A DNA stretch of 9,096 nt, from NCBI GenBank assembly GCA_964473155.1, contig CAYYNT010000104.1, forward strand, positions 1 through 9,096. Direction: 5' to 3'. Shown here in pieces: positions 6,925 to 9,096 of the stretch. The notes under the pieces are model-generated. The model made no database searches. It was not told the DNA's origin and saw nothing but the letters and a program-made list of their open reading frames with translations. A program made the position numbers and the translations under genes. This DNA is from JAJFUG01 sp964473155 (GTDB lineage Bacteria; Gemmatimonadota; Glassbacteria; GWA2-58-10). Positions within the stretch are counted from its first letter, which is position 1. The number at the start of each line of letters is the position of its first letter.

Positions 6925-7713
6925 TTGCATCCCGTTCTCATCGCACTGGGACCGCTCGAAATCAAATCCTACGGGTTGATGCTGGCCATAGCCTTTGTCA
7001 GCGGTTACCTGGTGGCGTTGAAACGGGCGCAGACAAGAGGTATTGACCAGACCGCGCTGCTGGACCTTTCATTCTATATTCTGCTTTCAGCAATCGCAGG
7101 TTCACGCGCTTTTTATGTGCTTACCCATCTGCCGGAGTTCTCCACCCGTCCCCTTGCGGTATTCTACATCTGGGAGGGCGGGCTTTCGATGATGGGCGGA
7201 GTGCTGCTCGCTCTGGCGGTTAGCTGGCTCTTTCTCAAGTTGCGTAATATCGCTTTCTATGACATGGCGGACCTTCTGGCACCCTCTATCGCCCTGGGAG
7301 TCGGGATCACGCGGATCGGGTGTTTCCTGTACGGCTGCTGCTACGGACTGCCTACAGAGGCTTGCCTGGGAGTGCATTTCCCGTCAGAATCGGCGGCAGG
7401 GAGTCATTTCCATCAGGCGATACATCCAACACAGCTTTACGAGTCCGCCTATGGGTTCGTGTTCTTCGGCGTCCTGATACTGGCCGGCAGGTTTAATCCT
7501 CCGCGCGGCGTGCTTTTCGGACTGCTGATGATCCTTTATTCCGCGGCACGCTTCACGGTGGATTTCTTCCGCTATTACGAGCCGCAGCAGTACGTCGTTT
7601 CGTGGCCAGCGCCACTGACCAACAATCAGTTGATTTTATCTATTCTGTTTGTTTACGGACTGTGGCTGGTTGTAAGCCGTCTGCTGCGGAGACGGGTCAC
7701 TGGGGGGACTTAA
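6925..7713 (+). CDS. lgt: Phosphatidylglycerol--prolipoprotein diacylglyceryl transferase (Lgt)
   Basis: Lgt is an inner-membrane enzyme that moves diacylglycerol from phosphatidylglycerol to the lipobox cysteine of prolipoproteins, the first step of lipoprotein maturation. The 262-residue length is normal. The start HPVLIALGPLEIKSYGLMLA is diagnostic, with Tyr16 matching E. coli Tyr26. GSRAFYV (59-65), WEGGLSMMGG (83-92), ITRIGCFLYGCCYG (128-141), HPTQLYE (167-173) and ARFTVDFFR (208-216) are the other family blocks. Arg130 and Arg209 match the key E. coli Arg143 and Arg239. The His103, Asn146 and Glu151 positions appear here as Met90, Cys133 and Cys138, as in the GCFLxGCCYG subclass from memory. 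About seven hydrophobic helices are visible. The start is TTG, immediately after the TAA of the TPR gene, with TGGAG at 6911-6915 as its ribosome site. No nearer ATG fits the family N-terminus. Confidence 0.96.
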   Translation: MHPVLIALGPLEIKSYGLMLAIAFVSGYLVALKRAQTRGIDQTALLDLSFYILLSAIAGSRAFYVLTHLPEFSTRPLAVFYIWEGGLSMMGGVLLALAVSWLFLKLRNIAFYDMADLLAPSIALGVGITRIGCFLYGCCYGLPTEACLGVHFPSESAAGSHFHQAIHPTQLYESAYGFVFFGVLILAGRFNPPRGVLFGLLMILYSAARFTVDFFRYYEPQQYVVSWPAPLTNNQLILSILFVYGLWLVVSRLLRRRVTGGT

Positions 7714-7714
7714 G

Positions 7715-8437
7715 ATGCCAGTGCGCGGGACCGGAGTGCTCGATGGACTGCTGAGCCTTCTGTATCCGCCTGTCTGCACCGCCTGCGGCGTTGACATTCC
7801 GGTTGAAAAAACCGGAGCGGTGATGTGCGAGACCTGTTTATCCCGGCTTCTCAGCCTGGATTTGTCAAGCTGCCCGCGCTGCGCCAGCCCGCTGGAGGCG
7901 GATAAACAGTGCACTTTCTGTTACAGACTGGAACCGGCGCTCGATCTGGTGCGTTCCGGTTACTGGTTCAGCGGACCGGTCCCCTCGCTGATGCATGCTT
8001 TCAAGTACCGCGGAACATGGTCGCTGGCAGTTGCCCTGGCGGAATTGACGGTTTCGCTGGAAACATGCGCCCAGGCCATCGAAGGTGTTGAAATACTTGC
8101 CCCTGTCCCGCTGCATCCGTGGCGAAGGATCAGGCGCGGTTACAATCAAAGCGAGAGTCTGGCCTCGGGACTGGCGGACTTGAGCGGCAGACGCTTCGAA
8201 CCCCGTCTTCTGGCGCGTGAACGCAGGACACGGACTCAGACGCGCCTGAATCCGGAAGAGCGTAAAAAGAATGTTGAAGGAGCTTTCAAGGTCAGAGACC
8301 GTACGCTGGTGGAAGGCCGGACGATCTGTATCATCGATGACGTGATGACGACAGGAGCCACCGCCGGCGCATGCGCGGCTGCCTTGAAAGATGCGGGGGC
8401 CGTTCGGGTGACGGCCCTGACGTTCGCCCGCGCATGA
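7715..8437 (+). CDS. ComF-family phosphoribosyltransferase-like protein
   Basis: This 240-residue cytoplasmic protein has the ComF/GntX architecture. An N-terminal zinc-ribbon-like region carries four CxxC pairs: Cys21/24, Cys38/41, Cys53/56 and Cys66/69. A type I phosphoribosyltransferase domain follows. The family marker VPLHPWRRIRRGYNQSE spans 131-147, and RTRTQTRLNPEERKKNV (171-187) is the usual following block. The PRPP-binding loop IIDDVMTTGAT (206-216) is complete, with both aspartates. ComF proteins help import transforming DNA in naturally competent bacteria such as Bacillus and Haemophilus. The family is also common in species with no known competence, so that role should not be assumed here. 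The ATG lies one base past the lgt stop, with a G-rich site (7702-7707) before it, so it is probably in the same transcript as lgt. No other competence gene is visible. Confidence 0.94.
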   Translation: MPVRGTGVLDGLLSLLYPPVCTACGVDIPVEKTGAVMCETCLSRLLSLDLSSCPRCASPLEADKQCTFCYRLEPALDLVRSGYWFSGPVPSLMHAFKYRGTWSLAVALAELTVSLETCAQAIEGVEILAPVPLHPWRRIRRGYNQSESLASGLADLSGRRFEPRLLARERRTRTQTRLNPEERKKNVEGAFKVRDRTLVEGRTICIIDDVMTTGATAGACAAALKDAGAVRVTALTFARA

Positions 8438-8489
8438 AACAGCACCACTTTCATTATCCATAATGTTCTGTTCAACCCGGGAGGAAGAA

Positions 8490-9096
<607 letters not shown>

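Noticed and set aside
7715..8437. Possible sign of natural competence because of the ComF-like protein.
   Set aside because: ComF-family genes are widespread in bacteria without known competence, and no other competence gene is visible here.

Overview
The window looks like chromosomal DNA from a Gram-negative (diderm) bacterium of moderately high GC content. The evidence is a tripartite-type efflux system with a membrane-fusion adaptor, exported proteins with Sec signal peptides, and lgt. The genes are ordinary bacterial families with clear Shine-Dalgarno sites. I cannot name the species. The mix of a split MacB-type exporter, a DUF4097-like protein, and Lgt of the 'GCFLxGCCYG' subclass would fit an uncultured lineage of the FCB/deltaproteobacterial kind, but that is only an inference. 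No mobile elements, CRISPR arrays, tRNAs or rRNAs were seen, and no gene-free stretch exceeds 300 bases.

Layout. (1) 64-870 (+): a chemotaxis coupling protein whose CheW fold appears to be interrupted by a complete zinc-binding CZB domain. (2) 917-6244 (-): a five-gene block read right to left. It encodes an HlyD/MacA-like periplasmic adaptor, two different MacB/FtsX-type permeases, a stand-alone LolD/MacB-type ATPase, and an exported DUF4097-like beta-repeat protein. The spacing is tight and several Shine-Dalgarno sites are strong, so this is probably one operon for an export or efflux machine. No outer-membrane (TolC) partner is in view. (3) 6245-6459: a 215-bp, AT-rich divergent intergenic region with a candidate promoter facing each way. 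(4) 6460-8437 (+): a secreted TPR protein, lgt (prolipoprotein diacylglyceryl transferase) and a ComF-family phosphoribosyltransferase. They are packed with 0-1 bp gaps, and the first two use non-ATG starts. (5) 8490-9096 (+): the first two thirds of a type I glyceraldehyde-3-phosphate dehydrogenase, cut by the window edge.

The blocks do not form one pathway. The most unusual item is the CheW-CZB nested fusion, which could couple zinc or oxidant (HOCl-type) sensing directly to the chemotaxis array through a soluble scaffold protein. Next are the hetero-permease exporter with its DUF4097 partner, and the Lgt with substitutions at positions considered catalytic in E. coli.
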